Origin: Gonocerus acuteangulatus
Lineage: Eukaryota; Arthropoda; Insecta; Hemiptera; Coreidae
DNA: 64,000 nucleotides
NCBI GenBank assembly: GCA_946811695.1
Contig: OX328125.1
Location: 105,054,376 to 105,118,375 of the forward strand
Direction: 5' to 3'
Positions 54,146 to 64,000 of the stretch are shown one piece after another. Position 1 is the stretch's first letter, and every line of letters begins with the position of its first letter. The notes below the pieces were generated by a model. That model ran no database searches and was not told where the DNA came from. It saw only the letters and a list, made by a program, of their open reading frames with translations. Made by a program: the position numbers and the translations under genes.

Positions 54146-54480
54146 AAAAATATGCTCAGGCAATGGCAACCTTGTAGATTTTTGCCCTTAAACACAAACA
54201 AAAATATGCTCAGGCAATGGCAACCTTATAGATTTTTGCCCTTAAACACAAACAAAAATATGCTCAGGCAATGGCAACCTTGTAGATTTTTGCCCTTAAA
54301 CACAAACAAAAATATGCTCAGGCAATGGCAACCTTGCAGATTTTTGCCCTTAAACACAAACAAAAATATGCTCAGGCAATGGCAACCTTGTAGATTTTTG
54401 CCCTTAAACACAAACAAAAATATGCTCAGGCAATGGCAACCTTGTAGATTTTTGCCCTTAAACACAAACAAAAATATGCT
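54146..54480. repeat. 54-bp tandem repeat, six units plus a stub
   Basis: Unit 'aaaaatatgctcaggcaatg', 'gcaaccttgtagatttttgc', 'ccttaaacacaaac'. 54 is divisible by 3, so both strands carry long open frames (144 codons +, 90 codons -) that repeat an 18-residue motif. No start or splice context supports coding. Point variants are 'cttatagat' and 'cttgcagat'. Confidence 0.93.
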
Positions 54481-54770
54481 AACATTAATAAATTTCATAT
54501 ATTTAAAAAAAAATATGTTGTACTATCGTATGGCACATTTCATAAGTAGTACTTGTGTTTGATAAAAATACAACATTTTATCAAACCTTATCTTGAGTGG
54601 TCACTTCTTCTATATTAAGGACAGAAAGTCAATATTTTTAATTGTGTTTTATTTATATAGAATAATAATGAGTTTATGAAAGAAAAAGGTGACAAATATT
54701 TCCTTGGAGACTTTAACGCTAGAGACTTTAACGCTCCAAGTGTGGTAAGTGTTTGGGCTTTATGACACAG
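54481..54770. other. End of intron 2
   Basis: Includes a 15-bp direct duplication ('gagactttaacgctagagactttaacgct' region at 54707-54735). The acceptor 'ctttatgacacag' at 54758-54770 has a weak pyrimidine tract. Confidence 0.5.
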
Positions 54771-54956
54771 AATCTCGAGAAGACGGCTGCACCACAGGCT
54801 CATGCCAGTCCCTCCTCGGCTGCTGGCTGTCATGGGGCAAGGTTGGCGACTCCTGTTCGGGATTTCTGAACTACTGCTGCGATCAGAACGCCGCCAAAGC
54901 GGTCTCGTCGTCCGAACAGCCACTCCCGATCTATGGACCTGTCGTAAATGATCCCA
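54771..54956 (+). CDS. Serine protease (CG8170-like), third coding exon: Cys-rich domain
   Basis: 186 bp: two bases complete Glu from exon 2, then 61 codons, then one base of a split Ser at donor CCCA|GTAAGA. It reads SREDGCTTGSCQSLLGCWLS, then WGKVGDSCSGFLNYCCDQNA and PLPIYGPVVNDPS. Six Cys (C, C, C, C, CC) form a compact clip-like disulfide domain. In insect CG8170-type proteases the same domain is followed by '(Y)GPVxNDPSCG' and an 'RRIVGG' activation site, so the next exon should supply CG and the trypsin-like catalytic domain. That exon is not in the window. Secreted and probably zymogenic. Family membership rests on my recall of this motif order. Confidence 0.85.
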
Positions 54957-55218
54957 GTAAGACGGAACTTATACCGACTAACTAAACACCAGTGAATAAA
55001 ACACATAATCCAGACGACTAGTGCCCTGTCACTAAACTACTATTACTAAAGCAAACTACTTTATCAACAATTTTTTATTTAAAGCTATTCCTCTTTTGGA
55101 CATTGTTTTGTATCTTATGTTTTAGGGTGCGTTTACACCTGACACTTCTCGCAAGAAATATATCTAATTTAGAAGCTAATATATTTATCTCTGACGTTAA
55201 ATTCTTTTCTTTATAATC
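54957..55218. other. Start of intron 3
   Basis: AT-rich intron. No feature before the MITE target duplication. Confidence 0.5.
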
Positions 55219-55226
55219 AGTGTTTA

Positions 55227-55502
55227 CATGGGCATATATAAGGGGGGGCTGAGGGGGCTGCAGCCCCCCCCCCCCGAAATTTTGATTTGATCAGTAAAAA
55301 TTTCATAAAACCCTTAAAAATAAATTAAATAAGATCATTTAGTTCATAAAACGTATTCTATTTTGTGTGTAATAGCGTTTAAGTTGGCTAAAACTATTCC
55401 AAGATCTAAATTGTTAGTATTCCATACACCGGAAATGGTCTCAGCCCCCCCCCCCGAAATTTTCCCAGCCCCCTCCGAAATTATTTTCTATATTCGCCCA
55501 TG
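55227..55502 (-). mobile_element. hAT-type MITE (family M) in intron 3
   Basis: Left end CATGGGCATATATAAGGGG, right end 'tatattcgcccatg'. The duplication AGTGTTTA/AGTGTTTG (55219-55226, 55503-55510) matches 7 of 8 bases. C/G runs lie near both ends. Confidence 0.88.
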
Positions 55503-56940
55503 AGTGTTTGCACCTGATGGTATACAAGTTCGTGATAGAAATATATATCTCGGACATAAATTGTTTGCAGTTTACATTAGTCACAATTTCTGTCTGACAT
55601 AAATATCCTGCAATAACTTTCAGATGTAAACGCACCCCTAGGTTAAATTTCTGCTCATTCAGTATAGCTTAAAAAATAATAATCTTCTCTTTCTTATTAT
55701 CAAGATGAAAATAGTTGGCGCTTGGACACATTAGTTGAATAAAGAAAATTTTAATAAAAAACTAGCTCTCGTTTCTGCCAACGTTTTTACTTCATTTTTC
55801 CAGCGTTATTATACAGGGTTTACCTTATATTATACAGGGTTACTGGTAAGTCGACCAACATCCATCATGAGGCAATAGTTTGGGTCAAAACGAAAAATTT
55901 TAACCCTATATTGCCTTATCCAAAAGTTACCCGTTTTCCAGATATTTAATATTTTAGGCTTTATTTTTTTTTTAAAAAAGTCACCGTTGCTTAGGTTTTG
56001 GGTATTTTTTTATTTTTAGCATTTGAGTTTTTATGGTTTTTTTATTTAAGACAGTCAGAATAAACTATTAATTAAAAAAAGAAAAACTATCAATTTGTTT
56101 ACGAAAAAACGGATGGTTCATCCCAATAACTAAATTTACATTATTTGTTTCCTAAAACCTGTAACTTCAACTCTATCTCTCTTAAAAAAAATACTAGTTG
56201 CTATTCCTGCAAGTTACTTGTTTATTAAGCAACAATTATATCCGGAAATGGAAAATAAATATCAACATTTAATTTGGTTATCATTTACACTTAATTAAAA
56301 ATATATTTTACTTATGTTCATATTTCTCCTGTTTGAAAATCTAATCATTGCATGAATAACTTACTTTTAGCCCACCACTATATTCGAATAATTATAATAT
56401 TCCTGCTTGATGTTTTCACACTAAAGTCACTATTTAACCAGTGCATGTCAAAGATTTTCTACACTTTCTTCTTCTCAGTTAGCCATAATGCTTTTTTTTA
56501 AAATAGTTAAAAAGTTTAAAAATAGTAACTCACCTAAGCCAAATGTTACTTTACCTTCTTAAATTTGTCTTCCACTTTCGCATCCGTAACATTTTTCTAT
56601 TTGCTAACATTTGATTTACGTTGATGGAATAAGTTGAGGGATAAAAAATATTGCAAAACTACAAAATATAAACTCAAAAAAGAAAAATTGGAAAGGTTGT
56701 TACTGGTGTATTCTAGAAGAAAAAAAAATTATTAAGGCATAATGTTCCAATTTCGAAAACGTTGTTTGCAAAACTCAGTAAATGATTTTTAGTATAATAA
56801 AAAAATAGTGTAACTGTATGCCCTTTGTCCTGGTTTCTTGAAATGTGGACCTCTAAAAGAAGAAAATATTTTTAGCTTGATCACAATAAACTAACGAAAG
56901 TGTTTTTTTTTTTTTTTTTCATTGGCCCAGCCGACCCATA
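55503..56940. other. Intron 3, unrecognised AT-rich DNA
   Basis: A short duplication 'ttatacagggttta.ct' lies near 55810-55850. No gene seen. Confidence 0.35.
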
Positions 56941-58250
56941 GAAGAATAATTAACGGATTTTAAACGTTGAACGTTCTTTTGATAGGTTTGGTATAATAAT
57001 TAACGGATTTTAAACGTTGAACATTCTTTTGATAGGTTTGGTATAATAATTAACGGATTTTAAACGTTGAACGTTCTTTTGATAGGTTTGGTATAATAAT
57101 TAACGGATTTTAAACGTTGAACATTCTTTTGATAGGTTTGGTATAATAATTAACGGATTTTAAACGTTGAACATTCTTTTGATAGGTTTGGTATAATAAT
57201 TAACGGATTTTAAACGTTGAACATTCTTTTGATAGGTTTGGTATAATAATTAACGGATTTTAAACGTTGAACATTCTTTTGATAGGTTTGGTATAATAAT
57301 TAACGGATTTTAAACGTTGAACATTCTTTTGATAGGTTTGGTATAATAATTAACGGATTTTAAACGTTGAACATTCTTTTGATAGGTTTGGTATAATAAT
57401 TAACGGATTTTAAACGTTGAACATTCTTTTGATAGGTTTGGTATAATAATTAACGGATTTTAAACGTTGAACATTCTTTTGATAGGTTTGGTATAATAAT
57501 TAACGGATTTTAAACGTTGAACATTCTTTTGATAGGTTTGGTATAATAATTAACGGATTTTAAACGTTGAACATTCTTTTGATAGGTTTGGTATAATAAT
57601 TAACGGATTTTAAACGTTGAACATTCTTTTGATAGGTTTGGTATAATAATTAACGGATTTTAAACGTTGAACATTCTTTTGATAGGTTTGGTGTAATAAT
57701 TAACGGATTTTAAACGTTGAACATTCTTTTGATAGGTTTGGTATAATAATTAACGGATTTTAAACGTTGAACATTCTTTTGATAGGTTTGGTATAATAAT
57801 TAACGGATTTTAAACGTTGAACATTCTTTTGATAGGTTTGGTATAATAATTAACGGATTTTAAACGTTGAACATTCTTTTGATAGGTTTGGTGTAATAAT
57901 TAACGGATTTTAAACGTTGAACATTCTTTTGATAGGTTTGGTATAATAATTAACGCATTTTAAACGTTGAACATTCTTTTGATAGGTTTGGTGTAATAAT
58001 TAACGGATTTTAAACGTTGAACATTCTTTTGATAGGTTTGGTATAATAATTAACGGATTTTAAACGTTGAACATTCTTTTGATAGGTTTGGTGTAATAAT
58101 TAACGGATTTTAAACGTTGAACATTCTTTTGATAGGTTTGGTATAATAATTAACGGATTTTAAACGTTGAACATTCTTTTGATAGGTTTGGTATAATAAT
58201 TAACGGATTTTAAACGTTGAACATTCTTTTGATAGGTTTGGTGTAATAAT
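56941..58250. repeat. 50-bp satellite, 26 units, highly homogeneous
   Basis: Unit GTATAATAATTAACGGATTT, TAAACGTTGAACATTCTTTT, GATAGGTTTG. The only variants I saw are 'gaacg' in two early units, 'gtgtaataat' in about six late units, 'taacgcattt' once and a diverged first ten bases. No coding frame persists. Confidence 0.97.
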
Positions 58251-60368
58251 TTTGCGATTGAGGTATTAGCGAAAAAATTAACATTCTTCAAATTGTTGCA
58301 AAAACCAAACGAAATTAGTTGAAGATGTTGGAAAGTGCTCAAAAAGACGCTTGATTGACCTTAGAATCTCAAGATTTACCGAACGAAATTTAAAACCTAA
58401 AATCTCAAATTAAGCGTCATTTTGAGCAATTTCAAACGACTTCAAGTGTTTTCAATTTGGTTGAAAATTCGTTAAACAAATGTCATATATGTCAAAATTT
58501 TGTTTGACTTTTTGACAATAATTTTAAAAATGTTAATTTATTCGCTGATACCGCAAAATTATTATACAGAAACTATATAACCGATTTAAACAATATTTAG
58601 TGGATTGTTTTATAATATAACCAACATTTTTTTCCTGGAATATGATGGTCCTAAATGAATTTTAAGCAGCCGAAAAAATTGTTATAAAAAATATTTTGCT
58701 GTGCAGTGACTACATTTTACTATTTCTAAATAATTGGACATCATAGGAATTTTCATTACAAATCTTTTAGCGCCTCTAGCCTGAATACTTTCGGAGTCAT
58801 GGGCGAAAGAATTACACGTGATTTTTTCGATTTTTTTTTTAATTAATGTTAAGGGATTTTTTTTTACTCATATCTCAATTATTGTTACTTAAGTTGTTCC
58901 ACCAACAACTAGCTTGCCCCCCTTAACGTCCGAGCATAGCTAAATATTTACAGATGTATCCTGGACTATACAACTCCAAGCTGATATATCTCACTTTACA
59001 ATTACTGGGGTACTCAAAAGTTCTTCTAGGCTTGCATCATTACTAAGAATCTCTTGCACCGTGGTTTACCAAGAATTGCGTATCCCATCGAATTCTTTTC
59101 CTAGAAATACTTCTGGAGACATAGAGAGTCAGTGAAATCCTTTTCTAGTAGTTCCATTACGTGACGGAATTCCCGCGATAAAATGCATACCTCTTAGAAA
59201 CCTCTCTGTTCTGTTACCTCATTGCTCAATAAAAACCTACTTAAAGGAGGAATAGGAAGCGTTATTTTTTTGTTATTCTCGCTGGTGACAACCCAATGGC
59301 CTACATGTGTAAATAAAAGGTCGTATGTGGTAATCAAAAACATTACCGTAAACATTAGGCAATCTTTATCCTGAAGGAAATACCTTGTAAAATTTAAAGA
59401 ACTCACCAGGATTATTGAAAGCTCAAAATATTTTCGGCAAGCTTTTCTGAATGCTTATTATCCCTTATCATATTAATGTGGCGCCAAGAATTTGTTTTGG
59501 CGAAGAACGCAGCTCTAATTTTCATGTTCAATATCGAGTGTCTTATTGGCAATAGTTTAGGGGGCTAAAAGACTCGGGTCATCAAGTTGCAGGATGGCTA
59601 GAATGCCGGATTCCCAATTTGGAGATGCGCTTTTGGCAGGTAGAGTTTTTACAGCGCCTGGATACCTGACAAAATTTCCTCATTAAACTTGTATGTTTGT
59701 CAGATCATTTGCTTCAAGTAACTAATAATATCATTTTTGACAAAACTGGAAAACTACATGGCAGATACTAGTCAACAGCAAATTGATAGGAATGAATAGA
59801 CACTTAAAGCTTGGAGCTTGATGTTGTGTGGCTTAAACCCCACCCAACATCAATAGAAAACAAGAATTTGAATTAAGTTGTTTCTCATTGGCCACTCAAG
59901 ATGAACACATTCGTTCCTTCTTTTTTTTGCAAAGAACCGCCTCCAATCTGCAAATCATGTAAAGTTTAAATATCACTGAATCATTTACTTAAAGGATGCC
60001 GAATATTTGAGTCAATTAGAGAACAGTTAAATCTTTAGAGAACAAAACCCAAAAATAATTAAACTGTGTAGGACGTTTTTTTTTCCTTCCGCCTATTTCG
60101 ATAAATGTTATATTTTTATTTTCCTTGCTCTTACACCTAAGACGTCTAGTCCGGGAATTAATATTGAAAATGAACGTCAAAACAAAATCCGAAAGTAAAC
60201 TTAGTTTCTCCTAAATATAAGTTGTTTCTTTCTTAATAACTCACAAATGGCTGAGAATCTGAAACATCTTCGTGAATTGGTTTCTTAAATTTCTTTTTTT
60301 TTTTGTTCATTCCCTCAGCGACATTGATGTCTTCTAAAAGAAACTGCTTCTTAATCGCTTTATTTATT
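58251..60368. other. Intron 3, 2.1 kb unrecognised
   Basis: No ORF, RNA gene or bounded repeat that I can support. Confidence 0.35.
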
Positions 60369-61422
60369 AAAAAGTCCGTCACGCAGGAGCTGCATAACTA
60401 AGCACTTTCCTTAGAATTTGGGTAGTGTAGACTGCTTTCCAGAACAATTTGCTTAAAATATCCTACATAAATAAAATAAAAACATGAATAGTTCTCTTTT
60501 AAATTTGTAATGAGTAACTGATCAATTATTAATTTGCTTCCAGAGTTATGTTTACACATGGTACCTACAACACTACGTAATAAATACAAAAAAACTCATA
60601 TTATCGTATTTTGATCTAACGCAGGAACAGGATACAGTCACTCTAGTGGTAGAAAGCGCTCCTTGCGGCGGCTTTGTGAACCTACGTTTGGCGGGCTTTT
60701 CTATTGAAATATATTACAAATTAAACCCCCGCTTTACGATTGACCGATTCAGCTCATTTTTGCAACACTTCTTTCTCATGAGTTACCCACGACGTATACC
60801 GCGTTTCGTTACAATACAGCAGAAATTACGACCGGTATGAGTATATTAGGAATTTGGGTCCGGAGTAAACTCCCCCTTCTAATGAACCGATTTAGTTTAT
60901 TTTTACAACACATATTTACCTGTAGATTACCACTACGAATGCCGAGTTTCGTCGAAATATACGAAAAATCACTGCTGGTAGTGGCGAATTGTTATTGTGG
61001 GTCCGGAGTAAACCCCCCCTCCTAATGAACCGGTTTAGTTTATTTTTACAACAGTTATTTACCTGTGGATTACCACTACGAATACCGAGTTCCGTTGAAA
61101 TATACCAAAAATCCCGGCTGGTAGTGGCGAATTGGTATTGTGGGTCCGGAGTAAACCCCCCCCTTCTAATGAACCGATTTAGTTCATTTTTATATCTAAC
61201 TTTTCTCTCTATATTACCACTACGAATACCAAGTTTCGTTGAAATATAACAAATATTACGGCTGACATAGTCAAATTAGTGTTTTGGGTTCGGGGTAAAC
61301 CCCCCCTTCCGGTGGACCGACTTTGGTGGTTAACGAACTCGTTCAATCGTTTGCTAATTGAATGCTATATACCAAGTTTCGTGACGAAAAAACAAAAACT
61401 CTGGCCGCTATCGTGTTAACAG

Positions 61423-61516
<94 letters not shown>

Positions 61517-61638
61517 TTTAACGGGGGTCATTTTCGGTGTCTACTAGGTAGGATCGATAAAGATTTGAAGAAATTTTTCAAAAATTCCGTCATGAGTCCA
61601 ACCTCAATAGCTACTTTCCTTCGGAGGAAAGTGCTAAA
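60369..61638 (+). mobile_element. Family A element, copy 5 (complete)
   Basis: Starts AAAAAGTCCGTCACGCAGG and ends with the ACTTTCCT-TCGG-AGGAAAGT hairpin and GCTAAAA at 61638. Four to five GC-centred subrepeats precede an interrupted (TA)n core at 61429-61513. It is very close to copy 4 over the 3' 350 bp, suggesting recent activity. Non-coding. Confidence 0.87.
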
Positions 61639-61676
61639 AAAGAGATCGTTGACAGTTGAGAATGATGTGCAGACAA

Positions 61677-62265
61677 TCGGGGTTCGGTCTTAAGGTAAAT
61701 AAAATACATTTTATAACAAAGTACTTATATGTTAAATATCATTAACAACATAAAATACAAATATTGTTATTAGTATTTACCATTACAACATCGTCGGGCA
61801 GTCCTCCTCCAGACAGCGCACCGCGGCCTTACGACCTATTGTGCTACCCGTTGTTGTATCTCCTCAGAGTACTACCTTCCAGTAATCTAGAAGTCTCCTT
61901 ATTGATATTTCCCTTGGACCAAGGTTGGTATCCTTTGTATTACCAATGTACCTAAAGCTGTATATAATCTAGCCGTTCACAATCACGGATGATGTGTATC
62001 GGTGTCTCTTCTTCTGCTCCACACCATCTACAGATGTAGGAGTTGACTAGCTTCATCCTATGAAGGTGCTTATTCAGGTTGCAATGTCCTGTAATTATTC
62101 CTATAGCTTCCGGAAGTTCTACTCTGTTGAGGTGCTTCAGTATGGTAGTATTTACCAAATCATAACTGTTTACAGCTCTGAAGGAGTCTGTCAGGCCGAA
62201 ACTTCGGTAAAAATATAACTCATTTTGTAATAAAATGTAGTTTTATTTGCCACACGACCGAACCT
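61677..62265 (-). mobile_element. Non-LTR fragment bracketed by ~45-bp inverted repeats
   Basis: 61677-61722 ('atcggggttcggtctta', 'aaggtaaataaaatacattt') is mirrored by 62219-62265 ('aaaatgtagttttatttgcc', 'acacgaccgaacctcg'). Between them the minus strand encodes the fragment listed at 61780-62158. Confidence 0.55.
61780..62158 (-). pseudogene. Non-LTR retrotransposon, zinc-knuckle tail after RNase H
   Basis: The minus strand reads HLNRVELPEAIGIITGHCNL, then NKHLHRMKLV, CRWCGAEEETPIHIIRDCER and LDYIQLYTLGTLVIQRIPTL, followed by stops. The 'TGHC.LN.HLH.MGL.....CR.CG.EEET..H.LC.C..L...R...LG' pattern is the C-terminus of many arthropod non-LTR elements with RNase H. It is truncated and frame-broken, and of a different family from the tails at 1895, 24412 and 42957. 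Confidence 0.78.
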
Positions 62266-62755
62266 CGACTACACCTTCTTAATTGCTCTATTAATGTTTA
62301 TGGAACCCTAAAATATAAAGCAATAAGATAAATTTCCTAGCTTTCATCGGCCCTGAACCGCCACAGCCAGTAAGCGGTCAGCTCGTGATCGGAAGCTCAG
62401 TGAAAGTGAATCGAGAAGAACGTTCACTTTCATATAGAAATTTCTCTACCGGCTCGCCAGTATAGAAACCCACACGTGATACCGATTTTCGTAAGAACCC
62501 ATAATATCTCGGCTTTCCCTAATAAATCATTAACCTTTGTTTAGAACATTATTTCCTATCTTATTTTAAATTCGATCTTCTTTTATACCTTGAAGACCTA
62601 AAGCCTTAAGTTTAGAACAACATTTTTCTAAATTTAGGGATTTCAAATTAATTTGCTGATTATGTAATCCATCCTATAGGGTTCTGGCTCCAGTTGGGGT
62701 GGGGTGGGTTTGGTCTAGGAGAAGGAATTCTTTATTTAGAAAGATATAATTTTCA
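62266..62755. other. Intron 3, unrecognised
   Basis: No supported feature. Confidence 0.3.
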
Positions 62756-63107
62756 CGCACAGACAGGGCCACCGAGAAAATTTGTAGGCCTCTGTCCAAA
62801 TAATTTCAAGGGCCCCTCGAACCCTCCCCCTCCTCCATTCTATAATAATATAGGTCTATAATAAATTGGCACCTCCTCGAGCTACAAATTTGTGGACTGA
62901 TAATAGTTAAAAGCTTGCTTATATATTAGAAATAGAGAATTTCCATCGGTTGTTCTCAATAATAATTATGTGAAATATGCTTAGGTATAAAATTTTGTTA
63001 TTTCAAATTATAATGCGAGTAAAAAAATGAGACGGGCCCCCTCTGACCAATCACGGCCCCTGACCAATTTTACACCATGCCGCCCTAGCGGAGGCCCTGG
63101 GCACAGC
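62756..63107. mobile_element. hAT-type MITE with CAGGGCC ends
   Basis: Element 62764-63099 has ends CAGGGCCACCGAGAAAAT and 'ccctagcggaggccctg', and internal 'gggccccc' motifs. The imperfect 8-bp duplication CGCACAGA/GGCACAGC (62756-62763, 63100-63107) matches 6 of 8. Confidence 0.6.
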
Positions 63108-64000
63108 ATACTAATCAATCTTTGTCAGCATATTAATCCTGTCCGATTACTAACTACATTACAGGCTGTGGCAGTCTCAGTTCTTCTTCCAAACCGGCTT
63201 TCTGTCTGTTCACTTTATCTTCCACCGAGTCAACCGATAGACGTACATGCCCTACAGGACTTACTTACTCAACTTACTCCACCTGTACTAATACTTACTG
63301 AAGCGAACGCAATGAGCGACATGTGGAATTCCCCATTTACGAACAATCGTGGGCAGCATCTACAACAAGTCCTAGAACATTTTGACTTAATAACACTTAA
63401 CGACGACTCACCAACACACATATGCCCAAGAACAGGTACTCTGTCAAACATAGACATTACTATATGCTCACCATCACTATATACACATTACAATTGGAAA
63501 GTGCACAATGACACGCTGTCAAGCGATCATTTTCCCATCTCAATAACTCCCACGACCCGACCAATCCCATTCCAGACTGAACAAACCTACAACATCAAAA
63601 AAGCGGACTGGTACTTGTTTCGTCAGTGTTTATCAGAAAAACTTGCTATTAAGGAAATTAGAAATATTGATGAAATAATTGCTCTCATAATTGAAGCAGC
63701 CGATTGCAGTATTCCGAAAAAAATTAATAATTTCCAAAAAGTGCCAGTTCCTTGGTGGAATGAAGAATGTAAAACGGCAGTAAGCAACCGGAAAAGAGCA
63801 CTTCGTTTATTTCGTAGGCAGCCATCTGATGCGAATCTCCAGAACTATAAAAGATTGAAGGCAAAGGCTCAATGGGTGATTAAGACTAATAAAAAACGAT
63901 GCTGGACAGAATTTCTGACATCAATAAATAGACATACAACATCTAATGTCATATGGAACAATATTAACAAAATAAAACACAAAAAGTACCGACAGCCAAT
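63108..64000 (+). pseudogene. Non-LTR retrotransposon, endonuclease domain (runs off the window)
   Basis: One frame stays open from about 63120 to 64000 without an obvious start. It reads LQAVAVSVLLPNRLSVCSLY, LPPSQPIDVHALQDLLTQL, then VLILTEANAMSDMW, LITLNDDSPTHIC, SNIDITICSPSLY and LSSDHFPISI. The order 'V.S.Y.PP...D...L..LL.QL', 'ILGDFNAH...W', 'L.LLN...PTH', 'S.IDLT..S' and 'SDH.PI' is the apurinic-type endonuclease of I/Jockey elements. The catalytic GDFNAH is replaced by LTEANA, so this domain should be inactive. Reverse transcriptase would follow beyond 64000. It lies sense in intron 3. Confidence 0.82.

Noticed and set aside
54226..54498. 90-codon minus-strand ORF
   Set aside because: Reverse-strand reading of the 54-bp tandem repeat.

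Overview
The window looks like nuclear DNA from an arthropod, most likely an insect. It is AT-rich and almost entirely non-coding, with GT/AG introns, many long (TA)n microsatellites and a dense mix of transposable-element relics. These include Helitrons, Helitron-like elements with (TA)n cores, hAT and piggyBac elements, foldback elements, tRNA- and 5S-derived SINEs, and non-LTR retrotransposon fragments. I cannot name the species.

The only convincing host gene lies on the + strand of the right half. Three exons (32807-32978, 46373-46550, 54771-54956) join in phase. They encode a signal peptide, a basic linker and a Cys-rich domain ending in GPVVNDPS, which I read as the N-terminal half of a secreted serine protease of the Drosophila CG8170 type. 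The catalytic exons must lie beyond 64000. Introns 1 and 2 are 13.4 and 8.2 kb and packed with repeats.

Layout. 1-8.3 kb: Helitron pieces, two foldback elements (711-1447, 2430-2825), a 20-bp minisatellite and three copies of a 1.0-1.3 kb element called family A here. 8.3-21.3 kb: mostly unrecognised AT-rich DNA with a palindrome in (TA)n, a 103-bp tandem array, nested inverted repeats, a C-terminal fragment of an R2-type retrotransposon, and copies of a second (TA)n element (family B). 21.3-32.8 kb: a second foldback copy inside a Helitron, non-LTR fragments, SINEs with target-site duplications, a piggyBac element flanked by TTAA, and a 1.9-kb near-perfect palindrome (29182-31117). 32.8-46.4 kb (intron 1): more Helitrons, family A and B copies, hAT MITEs, an R2-type fragment, an RNase H fragment carrying a 59-bp tandem expansion, and a frameshifted echo of exon 2. 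46.4-54.8 kb (intron 2): a 5S rRNA-derived SINE dimer, a 70-bp satellite with higher-order structure, and a hAT element with 8-bp duplications. 54.9-64 kb (intron 3): a 50-bp satellite, family A, and the endonuclease part of a non-LTR element running off the edge.

The most unusual theme is palindromy. Large inverted repeats recur throughout, several with almost identical arms. The two copies of one foldback family differ by an indel present symmetrically in both arms, and three palindromes sit directly inside or beside (TA)n tracts.
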